A DNA stretch of 64,000 bases from JAVBQB01 sp031549265. GTDB lineage: Bacteria > Bacillota > Clostridia > Oscillospirales > JAVBQB01. Under the pieces are notes generated by a model that worked only from the letters and a program-made list of their open reading frames with translations, had not been told where the DNA came from and did no database searches. Made by a program: the position numbers and the translations under genes. Shown piece after piece: positions 33,335 to 42,388 of this stretch (positions are counted from its first letter, which is position 1; each line of letters opens with the position of its first letter). The stretch is taken from positions 1 to 64,000 of the forward strand of contig JAVBQB010000001.1 of assembly GCA_031549265.1 (NCBI GenBank), in the 5' to 3' direction.

Positions 33335-34411
33335 TTGAAAGCTTATCTGATCCTGGAAAACGGCTCGGTTTATGATGGAATTGCTTGCGGCGCCGATAAG
33401 CAAGCAGTTTTCGATCTAGTTCTTAATACTTCTATGGTAGGGTATATGGAGGCGTTGACAAATCCATCATACGCCGGCAAGGGAGTATTGATGACCTATC
33501 CTATAATTGGTAATTATGGTGTTTGTGAAGCCGACGCTGAAGCTGAGAAGCCTTGGGCGGAGGCTTTTATTTTGAGAGAAATGGCGCAGTGTCCGTCAAA
33601 TTTCCGCTCGGAAGGCACACTCGAAGATTATCTCGTCAGCCACGGAATTCCGGCTATACAGGGTATCGATACAAGGGCGCTCGCCAAACAGCTGAGCCTT
33701 TTGGGACCGACGCGCGCGATGCTTACAACAAAGGAACCTCTTGACCTTGAATCAGTCCTGAATGAAATCCGCGGATTCAAATATGGAGAGACCGATTACG
33801 TCAGCGCAGTCACATGCGCCGATCTCGAGGAATATGACGGGATGGGAGCCCATATCGTCATTCTTGACCTCGGTACGCCGCGATCGCTGGTAAAGGCATT
33901 CCATGACCGCGGGTGCTTTGTTACCGTCGTGCCAGCAACGATGAGTATCATCGACCTGTTCGTGCTGCGACCCAATGGAGTGGTTCTTTCGCCCGGCCCC
34001 GGAAACCCGGCGGTGTATGAGAATCTTCTCGGGGATTTGAAGGTATTGTACAGCAGCAAGCTGCCTGTTCTCGGAATAGGACTCGGGCATCAGCTTCTGG
34101 CGATGGCCACCGGCGCCGCGTCGGTGCGGCAGCATAAGGGCCACCACGGGGCTAATATTCCGGTCAGGGATCTGTCGAGCGGCAAGACCTATATAACATC
34201 GCAGAACCATGACTACACGATCGACCGTTCGAGTATTGACCCCGAGATAGCGACAGTGCTTTTTGAAAATGTAAACGACGCCACTGTCGAGGGACTGAGC
34301 TATATTGACAAGCGAATCAAGTCCGTTCAGTTCAATCCGGACACCACAATCAATTCCAAAGAAACGGGATACCTTCTGGACAGTTTTATCGCCGAATCGA
34401 TGCGCAGATGA
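33335..34411 (+). CDS. carA: Carbamoyl-phosphate synthase small subunit, glutaminase-dead
   Basis: Normally hydrolyses glutamine to feed ammonia to CarB. The 358-residue protein has both CarA domains: the N-terminal small-chain domain (NTSMVGYMEALTNPSYAGKGVLMTYP) and a class-I amidotransferase domain (about 185-355). The catalytic triad is gone. The nucleophile Cys in the usual GICLGHQ is Gly249 (GIGLGHQ, codon 34079-34081), and QFHPE is QFNPD (Asn334, Asp336). It is probably a structural partner only. TTG 33335 is used, with AGGGGGTT five bases upstream. Confidence 0.92.
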   Translation: MKAYLILENGSVYDGIACGADKQAVFDLVLNTSMVGYMEALTNPSYAGKGVLMTYPIIGNYGVCEADAEAEKPWAEAFILREMAQCPSNFRSEGTLEDYLVSHGIPAIQGIDTRALAKQLSLLGPTRAMLTTKEPLDLESVLNEIRGFKYGETDYVSAVTCADLEEYDGMGAHIVILDLGTPRSLVKAFHDRGCFVTVVPATMSIIDLFVLRPNGVVLSPGPGNPAVYENLLGDLKVLYSSKLPVLGIGLGHQLLAMATGAASVRQHKGHHGANIPVRDLSSGKTYITSQNHDYTIDRSSIDPEIATVLFENVNDATVEGLSYIDKRIKSVQFNPDTTINSKETGYLLDSFIAESMRR

Positions 34412-34445
34412 CAGCTGCCCAAATCAATGATCTGGAGGAATGTCA

Positions 34446-37400
34446 ATGCCTAAGCATTCTGAAATAAAAAAAGTCGTAGTTATAGGGTCGGGCCCGATAA
34501 TCATCGGCCAGGCCGCTGAATTTGACTACGCCGGTACTCAGGCCTGCCGCTCACTGCGGGAGGAAGGGATCGAAGTCGTCCTCATAAACTCCAACCCCGC
34601 TACTATAATGACCGACGCCAATATGGCCGATCACATATACATTGAGCCGCTGACGCTGGATACTGTCAAAAGGATTATCGAAATCGAAAAGCCGGACAGC
34701 ATCCTCCCCACCCTGGGCGGTCAAAACGCGCTGAACATTGCTATGGAGCTGTTCGAATGCGGTTTTCTGACCGAGCAGAATGTGAAAATGATCGGCACTT
34801 CACCAAGCGCGATCAAAATGGCCGAGGACCGGCTGGAATTCAAGAGTACAATGGAGAGCATTGACGAGCCGTGCGCAAAAAGTACTGTGGTGGAGTCGGT
34901 TGATGCTGCCGTCGCGTTTGCGGAAACGATCGGCTATCCGGTAGTCGTTCGGCCGGCGTACACCTTGGGCGGAACGGGCGGTGGTATAGCCGCTGATGAG
35001 AGCGAGCTGCGCGAAATCACTACAAACGGACTGCGGCTCAGCCGTGTCGGACAGGCGCTGATCGAGCAGTGCATTTCCGGATGGAAAGAGATTGAGTTTG
35101 AAGTGATGCGCGACTCGGCAGGCAACGTAATCACCATATGCAGCATGGAAAACGTCGACCCGGTCGGCGTGCACACCGGCGACAGCGTGGTTGTGGCTCC
35201 GGCTCAGACACTTGCCTCGCGCGAGTTTAATATGCTGCGTTCATCGGCCATCAATATCATCTCGGCGCTGGGAATCGAGGGCGGCTGTAATGTGCAGTAC
35301 GCGCTGCACCCAACCAGTTTCGATTACTGCGTTATTGAGGTTAACCCAAGGGTATCGCGCTCGTCAGCGCTGGCTTCGAAAGCTACAGGATATCCGATTG
35401 CCAAGGTAGCCTCCAAAGTGGCGCTCGGCATGACGCTGGACGAGATCAAGAACTCGATCACCGGTACAACATACGCCAGCTTCGAACCGACAATCGACTA
35501 TGTGGTTCTTAAAATGCCCAAATGGCCCTTTGACAAATTCGTCCACGCCCGCCGAACGCTGGGAACGCAGATGAAAGCCACCGGAGAAGTGATGGGCATC
35601 TCCCCTTCCTTTGAGGGCGCACTGATGAAAGCGCTGCGGTCGATGGACAGCGGACAGACCTTGCTGCGGCTGGACAAATACGCAAGGCTCAGCCGGGAGG
35701 AAATAATCAAGGCTCTGCACAGTGTAGACGACGAGCGGCTATTTGTTGTCGCGGAAGCGCTGAGACAGGGCGTGAGTGTCGAGGAAATCTCGTCTATTAC
35801 AACGATTGACAAGTGGTTTGTCGACAAGATACAATCAATTGTTGAGATGGAGCGTTCGCTCGCGAATTCCAAGCTCGATATTGATCTTCTCAAACGCGCC
35901 AAGATTATGGGATTTGCCGACTCCGGCATAGCGGAGCTATCGGGCAAGACGGAGACGGAAATCGCGGAAATGCGCCGCTCATCAGGAATTATCGCCGCCT
36001 ATAAGATGGTGGATACCTGCGCCGGAGAATTCGCCGCCCAGACTCCTTATTTCTATTCGTGCTACGGCAGCGAGAACGAAGCGGTGCCGGGCGACAGGAA
36101 GAAAGTTCTGGTGCTTGGTTCGGGGCCGATCAGGATCGGTCAGGGAATCGAGTTTGACTACTGTTCGGTGCATAGCCTGTGGGCGCTGCGGGACGCCGGA
36201 TACGAGACGATAATCATAAATAACAACCCCGAGACCGTTTCGACTGACTTTGATATCGCGGATAAACTCTACTTTGAGCCGCTGACGCCCGAGGACGTTG
36301 AAAACGTCGTTCGATTGGAGAAGCCGATCGGAGCGCTCGTTCAGTTCGGCGGCCAGACGGCGATAAAGCTCACCGGCGCGCTCGTGAAAATGGGAGTTCC
36401 GATACTCGGCACGTCGGCTGAGAACGTTGACCGGTCCGAGGATCGGGAACTGTTTGACCAGGTGCTCGAGAAATGCGGCGTTCCCCGTCCGAAGGGCAGC
36501 ACGGTGTTTACAGTAGAGCAGGCGCTTGAAGCGGCAAACGCGCTGGGCTACCCCGTTCTTGTCAGACCGTCATATGTGCTCGGCGGAGCGGGAATGGAGA
36601 TCGCGTTCTCGGACGAGGACGTCCGTGAGTTTATGGAGATAATCGGCAAGACTGATAAGCCCATTCTGGTCGACAAATACATGATGGGACGCGAGGTTGA
36701 GGTGGACGCCATCTGTGACGGCACCGATATTCTGATCCCCGGCGTAATGGAGCACTGCGAACGAGCGGGCGTCCATTCCGGCGACAGCATTGCGGTCTAC
36801 CCTACCCAGACAGTAGAGGATCGCCACAAGAAAACTATCGTCAAATATACGGAGTCGCTGGCGCGCGAGCTGGAAATCGTTGGGCTGATTAACATTCAGT
36901 TTATCATCTACAACGATGAGGTCTATGTTATCGAGGTCAACCCCCGCTCGAGCAGGACTATTCCCTATGTCAGCAAGATCACCGGCGTTCCGGTTGTCGC
37001 CCTCGCGACCAAAGCCATCCTTGGCGGCAAACTTGCCAATATGGGTTATGGCACGGGCTTGTATCCCGAGCCGGATATGATTGCCGTCAAAATGCCGGTG
37101 TTCTCGTTTGAGAAGCTCTATGGCGCGGACATTTCGCTGGGCCCCGAGATGAAATCGACCGGCGAAGTCCTGGGTATGGCCGACAACTATCCCGACGCGC
37201 TGCTCAAGGCGTTCATGGGAGCCGGAGTCAACCTGCCGAACACCCGAAAAATGATAGTGACGCTGAGAGACTCGGACAAACGCGAATTTCTGCCGATGGC
37301 CCGCAGATTTGCCGAGCTCGGGTATGAAATGCTGACGACGGACGGAACCGGAAAGGCGTTGGCTGAGGTCGGCATCGTTTCGCGAAACGTTAAGCGGATC

Positions 37401-37649
37401 GGTGAATGCGAAAACGACATTCTGAGCGTGATCCGCGGCGGAGAACTCGACCTGGTAATAAATACGCCAACCAGGGGCAGAGCGCATAACCGCGACGGTT
37501 ACAAAATCAGACGCAACGCTGTCGAATGCGGCATCCCCTGCCTGACGTCGCTCGATACTGTCGCGGCGTTGCTGATCAGTCTGGAAAAGACGCATCGCGA
37601 CAGGCTGGGAGTAACTAAATTGCAGGATTTCACCAAGTCGGCGGATTAA
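34446..37649 (+). CDS. carB: Carbamoyl-phosphate synthase large subunit
   Basis: Makes carbamoyl phosphate from bicarbonate, two ATP and ammonia, for pyrimidines and arginine. The 1067-residue protein has two homologous ATP-grasp halves, each opening with a GSGP-I-IGQ segment (GSGPIIIGQAAEFDYAG; GSGPIRIGQGIEFDYC). It has an oligomerisation region between them and an MGS-like allosteric domain in the last ~140 residues. Both halves look intact. ATG 34446 is seven bases from GGAGG; ATG 34440 touches it. With CarA lacking a glutaminase, it must use free ammonia. Confidence 0.96.
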   Translation: MPKHSEIKKVVVIGSGPIIIGQAAEFDYAGTQACRSLREEGIEVVLINSNPATIMTDANMADHIYIEPLTLDTVKRIIEIEKPDSILPTLGGQNALNIAMELFECGFLTEQNVKMIGTSPSAIKMAEDRLEFKSTMESIDEPCAKSTVVESVDAAVAFAETIGYPVVVRPAYTLGGTGGGIAADESELREITTNGLRLSRVGQALIEQCISGWKEIEFEVMRDSAGNVITICSMENVDPVGVHTGDSVVVAPAQTLASREFNMLRSSAINIISALGIEGGCNVQYALHPTSFDYCVIEVNPRVSRSSALASKATGYPIAKVASKVALGMTLDEIKNSITGTTYASFEPTIDYVVLKMPKWPFDKFVHARRTLGTQMKATGEVMGISPSFEGALMKALRSMDSGQTLLRLDKYARLSREEIIKALHSVDDERLFVVAEALRQGVSVEEISSITTIDKWFVDKIQSIVEMERSLANSKLDIDLLKRAKIMGFADSGIAELSGKTETEIAEMRRSSGIIAAYKMVDTCAGEFAAQTPYFYSCYGSENEAVPGDRKKVLVLGSGPIRIGQGIEFDYCSVHSLWALRDAGYETIIINNNPETVSTDFDIADKLYFEPLTPEDVENVVRLEKPIGALVQFGGQTAIKLTGALVKMGVPILGTSAENVDRSEDRELFDQVLEKCGVPRPKGSTVFTVEQALEAANALGYPVLVRPSYVLGGAGMEIAFSDEDVREFMEIIGKTDKPILVDKYMMGREVEVDAICDGTDILIPGVMEHCERAGVHSGDSIAVYPTQTVEDRHKKTIVKYTESLARELEIVGLINIQFIIYNDEVYVIEVNPRSSRTIPYVSKITGVPVVALATKAILGGKLANMGYGTGLYPEPDMIAVKMPVFSFEKLYGADISLGPEMKSTGEVLGMADNYPDALLKAFMGAGVNLPNTRKMIVTLRDSDKREFLPMARRFAELGYEMLTTDGTGKALAEVGIVSRNVKRIGECENDILSVIRGGELDLVINTPTRGRAHNRDGYKIRRNAVECGIPCLTSLDTVAALLISLEKTHRDRLGVTKLQDFTKSAD

Positions 37650-37716
37650 GCATCAATATTTCTTCAATAAATATTATCTTTGTATGGATTCAAATATTGC
37701 TCCGAGGGGTTGACGT

Positions 37717-38559
37717 ATGAGATTTACGAAAATGCACGGCACCGGCAACGATTATGTCTATGTTGATCTTACGCAGGTTTCGGTGGCCGATCCGGTCAAA
37801 CTCGCGGTCAAGGTCAGCGACAGGCATTTCGGCATCGGCGCCGACGGGCTGGTGCTTATTGACCGCGCGAGTGACGCGGACTTCTCGATGGACATGTATA
37901 ACGCCGACGGATCGCGCGGGCGCATGTGCGGAAACGCTATACGGTGCGTTGGCAAGTACGTTTACGATTGCGGTTACACCGATAAACAGGTAATCACGGT
38001 TTCAACCCTGTCGGGGATCAAGCGGCTGGTTCTGAACCTGGTTGAGGGGAAAGTGGATTCGGTAAAGGTCGATATGGGCGCGCCGCTGCTGAGTCCGCGC
38101 GACATTCCCTGCGTCTTTGAGGGCGACTCCGTCATCAATAAGCCGATTTCGCTCGGCGGCTTCGAAGACAATATTACATGCGTTTCGATGGGCAATCCCC
38201 ATGCGGTAATCTTCGTAAACGACGTAGAAGACGCTCCGGTGCATGCTTTCGGGCGACTGATCGAGACCAGCTCATACTTCCCCGACAGGGTAAACGTCGA
38301 ATTTGTAAAGGTACACAGCCCCGACAGGCTCAGTATGCGTGTTTGGGAGCGTGGCTCTGGCGAAACATATGCCTGTGGAACGGGCGCGTGCGCAGCTGTG
38401 GTCGCCGCCCATCTCTGCGGGCACGCCTCCCGAAGCGCGACCGTATGCCTGAGCGGCGGTGAGCTGTTTGTGGAGTGGGATACTGAAAGCGGAAACGTAT
38501 TCATGACCGGCGGCGCGACACGCGTATTTGACGGCGACTTTTTCATGGAGGATAAGTGA
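37717..38559 (+). CDS. dapF: Diaminopimelate epimerase
   Basis: Converts LL- to meso-diaminopimelate for lysine and peptidoglycan. The 280-residue protein has MHGTGNDYVYVD at the start and both catalytic cysteines, in GRMCGNAIRCV and YACGTGACAA. SD GAGGGG precedes ATG 37717. Its stop overlaps the start of dapL by one base (TGATG). Confidence 0.95.
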   Translation: MRFTKMHGTGNDYVYVDLTQVSVADPVKLAVKVSDRHFGIGADGLVLIDRASDADFSMDMYNADGSRGRMCGNAIRCVGKYVYDCGYTDKQVITVSTLSGIKRLVLNLVEGKVDSVKVDMGAPLLSPRDIPCVFEGDSVINKPISLGGFEDNITCVSMGNPHAVIFVNDVEDAPVHAFGRLIETSSYFPDRVNVEFVKVHSPDRLSMRVWERGSGETYACGTGACAAVVAAHLCGHASRSATVCLSGGELFVEWDTESGNVFMTGGATRVFDGDFFMEDK

Positions 38560-39773
38560 TGGCGAAGATCAACCAGAATTATTCGAAGCTTCCGGGCAGT
38601 TATCTTTTTGCGGAAATTGGCCGAAAGGTCGTGCAGTACAAAGCGGAGCACCCGAACAGCGGAGTAATAAGCCTCGGAATCGGAGACGTCACGAGGCCGC
38701 TTGCGCCAAGTGTTATCGCGGCGCTGCACAAAGCGACCGACGAGATGGCGGACAGCGCCACCTTCAGAGGTTACGCGCCATACGAGGGCTACGAGTTCCT
38801 GCGCACCGCTATTGCTGAGGGCGACTATAAATCGCGCGGAACTGACATATCTCCGGACGAGATATTCGTCTCCGACGGCGCAAAAAGCGATACGGGAAAT
38901 ATCGGCGACATATTCGATCTCTCCTGCGTGGTTGCGGTCTGTGACCCGGTCTACCCTGTCTATATTGACTCCAACGCGATGAGCGGCCGGGCAGGCGACT
39001 TTCGCGATGTTTGGGACAGAATCGTTTACATGCCCTCGGTCAGTGAAAACGGATTCTCCCCTTCTCTGCCGGATGGGCACGTGGATCTGATTTATCTGTG
39101 TCTGCCCAATAACCCGACTGGGACGACGCTTAACCGGCGCGAACTGAAAGTCTGGGTGGATTACGCGTGCGAGCACGGCGCGGTGATTCTGTTCGACGCC
39201 GCTTACGAGGCGTTTATTACCGAGGAGGACGTTCCACACTCGGTATTCGAAATTGACGGAGCTAAGCGGTGCGCGATTGAGTTCCGCAGCTTTTCGAAAA
39301 CGGCGGGCTTTACGGGTCTGCGATGTGGTTACACGGTCATACCCCGCGAGCTGGAAATTGACGGAGTGTCAATTCATTCGCTGTGGATGCGCCGCCAGTC
39401 AACCAAGTTCAACGGAACGGCATACATTGTTCAGCGGGCGGCGGAAGCGGTTTTCAGTGAGTCAGGCAGACGGGAAATTGGCGAGTCGATCGCTTATTAC
39501 CTAGAGAACGCGGGAATTATCAGACGAGGGCTGGCAGATTGCGGGTTCGAGGTTTTCGGCGGAATAAACGCGCCGTATATCTGGCTTAAGACACCTGGCG
39601 GCGTCAGTTCCTGGGAGTTCTTTGACAGGCTATTGAGCTCTGCTGAGATAGTGGGAACGCCGGGCAGTGGATTTGGCCCCTCCGGAGAAGGATACTTCAG
39701 GCTGACCGCATTTGGCTCCCGCGAGAATACGATTGAGGCGCTGAATAGAATAAAAACAAGGCTCTCATTTTGA
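38559..39773 (+). CDS. dapL: LL-diaminopimelate aminotransferase
   Basis: A PLP enzyme that makes LL-diaminopimelate directly from tetrahydrodipicolinate, by-passing the succinylase/acetylase routes. The 404-residue protein starts MAKINQNYSKLPGSYLF, the DapL-specific N-terminus, with SLGIGDVTRPLAPSV, GYAPYEGYEFLR and the PLP lysine in FRSFSKTAGFTGLRCGY. ATG 38559 is seven bases after GGAGG (38547-38551). Its product is the substrate of DapF. Confidence 0.95.
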   Translation: MAKINQNYSKLPGSYLFAEIGRKVVQYKAEHPNSGVISLGIGDVTRPLAPSVIAALHKATDEMADSATFRGYAPYEGYEFLRTAIAEGDYKSRGTDISPDEIFVSDGAKSDTGNIGDIFDLSCVVAVCDPVYPVYIDSNAMSGRAGDFRDVWDRIVYMPSVSENGFSPSLPDGHVDLIYLCLPNNPTGTTLNRRELKVWVDYACEHGAVILFDAAYEAFITEEDVPHSVFEIDGAKRCAIEFRSFSKTAGFTGLRCGYTVIPRELEIDGVSIHSLWMRRQSTKFNGTAYIVQRAAEAVFSESGRREIGESIAYYLENAGIIRRGLADCGFEVFGGINAPYIWLKTPGGVSSWEFFDRLLSSAEIVGTPGSGFGPSGEGYFRLTAFGSRENTIEALNRIKTRLSF

Positions 39774-39832
39774 AAATGGGATAATATCATAAGTGTTTTG
39801 CATAAGATTTCATAGGAATTGGAAGGCTGATT

Positions 39833-41365
39833 ATGTCTCATCAAAAAATACTGATTTTGGATTTCGGCGGTTCTTATACGCAGCTTGTCGCGCGCAGTGT
39901 CCGCAAGCAGAACGTTTTTTGCGAGGTACTCCCCTATTCGACCGCTATTTCAGCAATTGAGGCCGGCGGTTACTGCGGGATCATACTGTCCGGCGGATCG
40001 AAGAGTGTTAACGCGCCTGAAAGCCTGCTTATTGACAACGCCATCCTCAGCTTAAACGTGCCTGTTCTGGGCATCGCTTACGGAATGCATCTGCTTGCCA
40101 AGATTTCAGGAGGTCAGGTGAGTTTCGGCGGAGAATCGGCGGTTGGAAGTCATGTTGTAGAGTTCGGTGAAGGTTCGGATCTCATGGCGGGGCTTGGCGC
40201 GGCGTCGACCTGTGTGTTCGGTCATCCGGATTGCGTCGGTCAGGCCGAAGGGTTTACTGTGACTGCATGCTCAAAGGAATGTAAGGTTGCGGGATTCGAG
40301 GATGCTAAGCGTCATCTTTACGGCGTTCAGTTCCATCCGGAAGTGGACGAAACCGAATGCGGCGCGGATATCATTCGGAATTTCCTGTTCAATGTGTGCG
40401 GATGCAGAGGCGATTGGAGCATGGACGCTTACATTGATAGCCAGGTTGAGCAAATCCGGCGGACGGCCGGCGGAGGCAAAGTGCTGTGCGCGCTGTCCGG
40501 CGGTGTAGATTCGTCTGTTTCAGCGGTCATGGTTCACAAGGCGGTCGGCGACGCGCTGCACTGCATTTTTGTGGATCACGGACTACTCAGAAAAAATGAA
40601 GCCGACGAAGTTGAAAAGGTTTTCAGAGAGCAGTTCAAGATTAATTTTGTCCGTGTGGACGCGGCTGACAGATTTGTCAGTAAGCTTGCTGGAGTCACCG
40701 ACCCGGAGCGAAAGCGCAAGATAGTCGGCGAAGAGTTCATCCGCGTTTTTGAAGAAGAGGCGCGCAAATTGGGACAGGTTGATTATTTTGTTCAGGGTAC
40801 AATATATCCTGATATTATCGAAAGCGGAATCGGCGACCACAAGGTTGTCAAGAGTCATCACAATGTCGGCGGATTGCCGGATATTATCGACTTCAAAGAG
40901 ATAATTGAGCCTGTCCGTATGCTGTTCAAGGACGAGGTGCGGGAAGCCGGCAGACTGATGGGTATTCCGGAGGAAATTGTCGCACGCCAGCCGTTCCCAG
41001 GCCCGGGACTGTGTGTTCGGGTGATTGGTGAGGTCACGCACGAGAGGCTCGACTTGTTGCGAGATGCGGACGCTATTGTCCGCCATGAGATAATTAAAAA
41101 CGGTCTACACAAGCAAATAAGTCAGTATTTTGCCGTGCTGACTGATATGAAGAGTGTCGGCGTTCGAAGCGGAGAACGGACATATGAGTCAACGATTGCA
41201 CTGAGGGCAATCAAGACCACAGATTTCATGACCGCGAACTGGTCCCGGATTCCATATGACGTGCTTGAAACCATATCCAGCCGCATCGTGAATGAAGTGT
41301 GCGGCGTGAACAGGGTTGTATTTGATATTACGACTAAGCCGCCGTCGACTATCGAGTGGGAGTAG
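39833..41365 (+). CDS. guaA: GMP synthase with inactivated glutaminase domain
   Basis: Aminates XMP to GMP. The 510-residue protein has an N-terminal class-I amidotransferase domain (to ~185), the ATP-pyrophosphatase P-loop ALSGGVDSSV and a C-terminal dimer domain ending in STIEWE. The expected GICYGMQ is GIAYGMH: codon 40076-40078 is GCT, so Ala82 replaces the nucleophile Cys. The His and Glu of QFHPE remain. The synthetase half is intact, so it should work with ammonia but not glutamine. Confidence 0.94.
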   Translation: MSHQKILILDFGGSYTQLVARSVRKQNVFCEVLPYSTAISAIEAGGYCGIILSGGSKSVNAPESLLIDNAILSLNVPVLGIAYGMHLLAKISGGQVSFGGESAVGSHVVEFGEGSDLMAGLGAASTCVFGHPDCVGQAEGFTVTACSKECKVAGFEDAKRHLYGVQFHPEVDETECGADIIRNFLFNVCGCRGDWSMDAYIDSQVEQIRRTAGGGKVLCALSGGVDSSVSAVMVHKAVGDALHCIFVDHGLLRKNEADEVEKVFREQFKINFVRVDAADRFVSKLAGVTDPERKRKIVGEEFIRVFEEEARKLGQVDYFVQGTIYPDIIESGIGDHKVVKSHHNVGGLPDIIDFKEIIEPVRMLFKDEVREAGRLMGIPEEIVARQPFPGPGLCVRVIGEVTHERLDLLRDADAIVRHEIIKNGLHKQISQYFAVLTDMKSVGVRSGERTYESTIALRAIKTTDFMTANWSRIPYDVLETISSRIVNEVCGVNRVVFDITTKPPSTIEWE

Positions 41366-41372
41366 ACTTTTT

Positions 41373-41409
41373 GAGCCTGAAATCCTTATAAATAAAGGGT
41401 TTCAGGCTC
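41373..41409 (+). terminator. Hairpin after guaA
   Basis: GAGCCTGAAA (41373-41382) pairs with TTTCAGGCTC (41400-41409), eight bases after the guaA stop. The tail GTTCAATCC is not T-rich. A direct repeat TTGCAACC follows (near 41424 and 41436), in a region often used by islands that insert behind guaA. Confidence 0.55.
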
Positions 41410-41470
41410 GTTCAATCCACAGTTGCAACCATTTTGCAACCAATAGTAGTTTAACTAAAGGGATGTTAAT

Positions 41471-42157
41471 ATGGAAGTGAAAACAGTTTTAGAAATTGCA
41501 ACAGCCATAATTGCCGGTCTGGGCGGTGGTGGCGCAATAGTTATTGGACTGTCTAAATTCTTTGGACAGTATTGGGCAGATAAAATGTTGGAAAAAGAAA
41601 AATCCAAGCATACTAAAGAAATTGAAGATTATAAAAGCAAATTGAAGGTAGAGATTGACAAAATCAATGCAATTCAAGATAAAGCACTATATATATCTAA
41701 GGTGCAGTATGATAATGAATACAGGATTTATCAAGAGATTTGGGAAGTAATGCACAAGTGTATTATTTTTACTACGGCACTATATCCGCAGGGAATAGAA
41801 AATGTGCCATCAGATGAAAAAGAAAAAGAAGAATATCAAACTAAGAAGCATAGGGAATTTGCCAATGCGTTCAACACTTTTTCCTTAACTATAGATAAAT
41901 ATGCGCCTTTTTACAAAGAGGATTTTTATAATAATTTTTTTGAAATGCGGAAATATTGCTCAAGAATGGGGAGTCAGTTTTTCCACTATGAGTTTGACAT
42001 CAAATACAATGCAAGTTTTTCGGCAGTCAGAGATCAGAAAATGAGCACTGATGAACATAGAGAAGTCTATACAACATTACATGAAAACATAGCGCAATTG
42101 CGAAATAAGCTACGTGTTGAGATTAGAGATTATTTGTTAAGCTTGGAATTAAAGTAA
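41471..42157 (+). CDS. AT-rich hypothetical protein with membrane anchor and coiled coil
   Basis: A 228-residue protein, not recognised. An N-terminal hydrophobic, Gly-rich segment (about residues 8-30) is followed by a charged coiled-coil stretch (residues ~40-75, many Lys/Glu) and an aromatic-rich helical domain. AAGGGATG precedes ATG 41471. Base use is markedly more AT-rich than in guaA, which suggests recent transfer. It sits directly behind guaA, a known insertion hotspot for islands. Confidence 0.65.
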   Translation: MEVKTVLEIATAIIAGLGGGGAIVIGLSKFFGQYWADKMLEKEKSKHTKEIEDYKSKLKVEIDKINAIQDKALYISKVQYDNEYRIYQEIWEVMHKCIIFTTALYPQGIENVPSDEKEKEEYQTKKHREFANAFNTFSLTIDKYAPFYKEDFYNNFFEMRKYCSRMGSQFFHYEFDIKYNASFSAVRDQKMSTDEHREVYTTLHENIAQLRNKLRVEIRDYLLSLELK

Positions 42158-42388
42158 CTTTGGATGACATATTGAATCAATAGTATTTTATGTATTATCG
42201 ACGCAGCTTTGAATGTATATGTCATTGCTATAGATAAAAACTTTAGTACAACACGAACAAACCTCTGCTGGGACGATGCTTCAGGCAATCTAAACAAATA
42301 TTAATCACATAAACAAATTTGCAATGCTTGTATTTTTGCACAAAAATGATAATATGTAGAGAGCAATTTGTGATGGAGTGAGCTCAGA
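42158..42388 (+). promoter_or_regulatory. AT-rich intergenic stretch with a possible kinase promoter
   Basis: A TAATAT about 30 bases before the kinase gene, with TTGTAT 16 bases upstream of it, may be a promoter. An open frame without a start codon (about 42174-42302) could be a gene remnant. Nothing else is recognised. Confidence 0.3.

Noticed and set aside
36570..37595. A 341-codon open frame on the minus strand
   Set aside because: It is antisense to carB, a clear full-length gene, and reflects GC-biased codons.
37974..39239. A 421-codon open frame on the minus strand
   Set aside because: It is antisense to dapF and dapL, both well supported; no SD and no recognisable domain.
42174..42302. 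Open frame ahead of the histidine kinase
   Set aside because: No start codon or SD; at most a remnant that I cannot identify.
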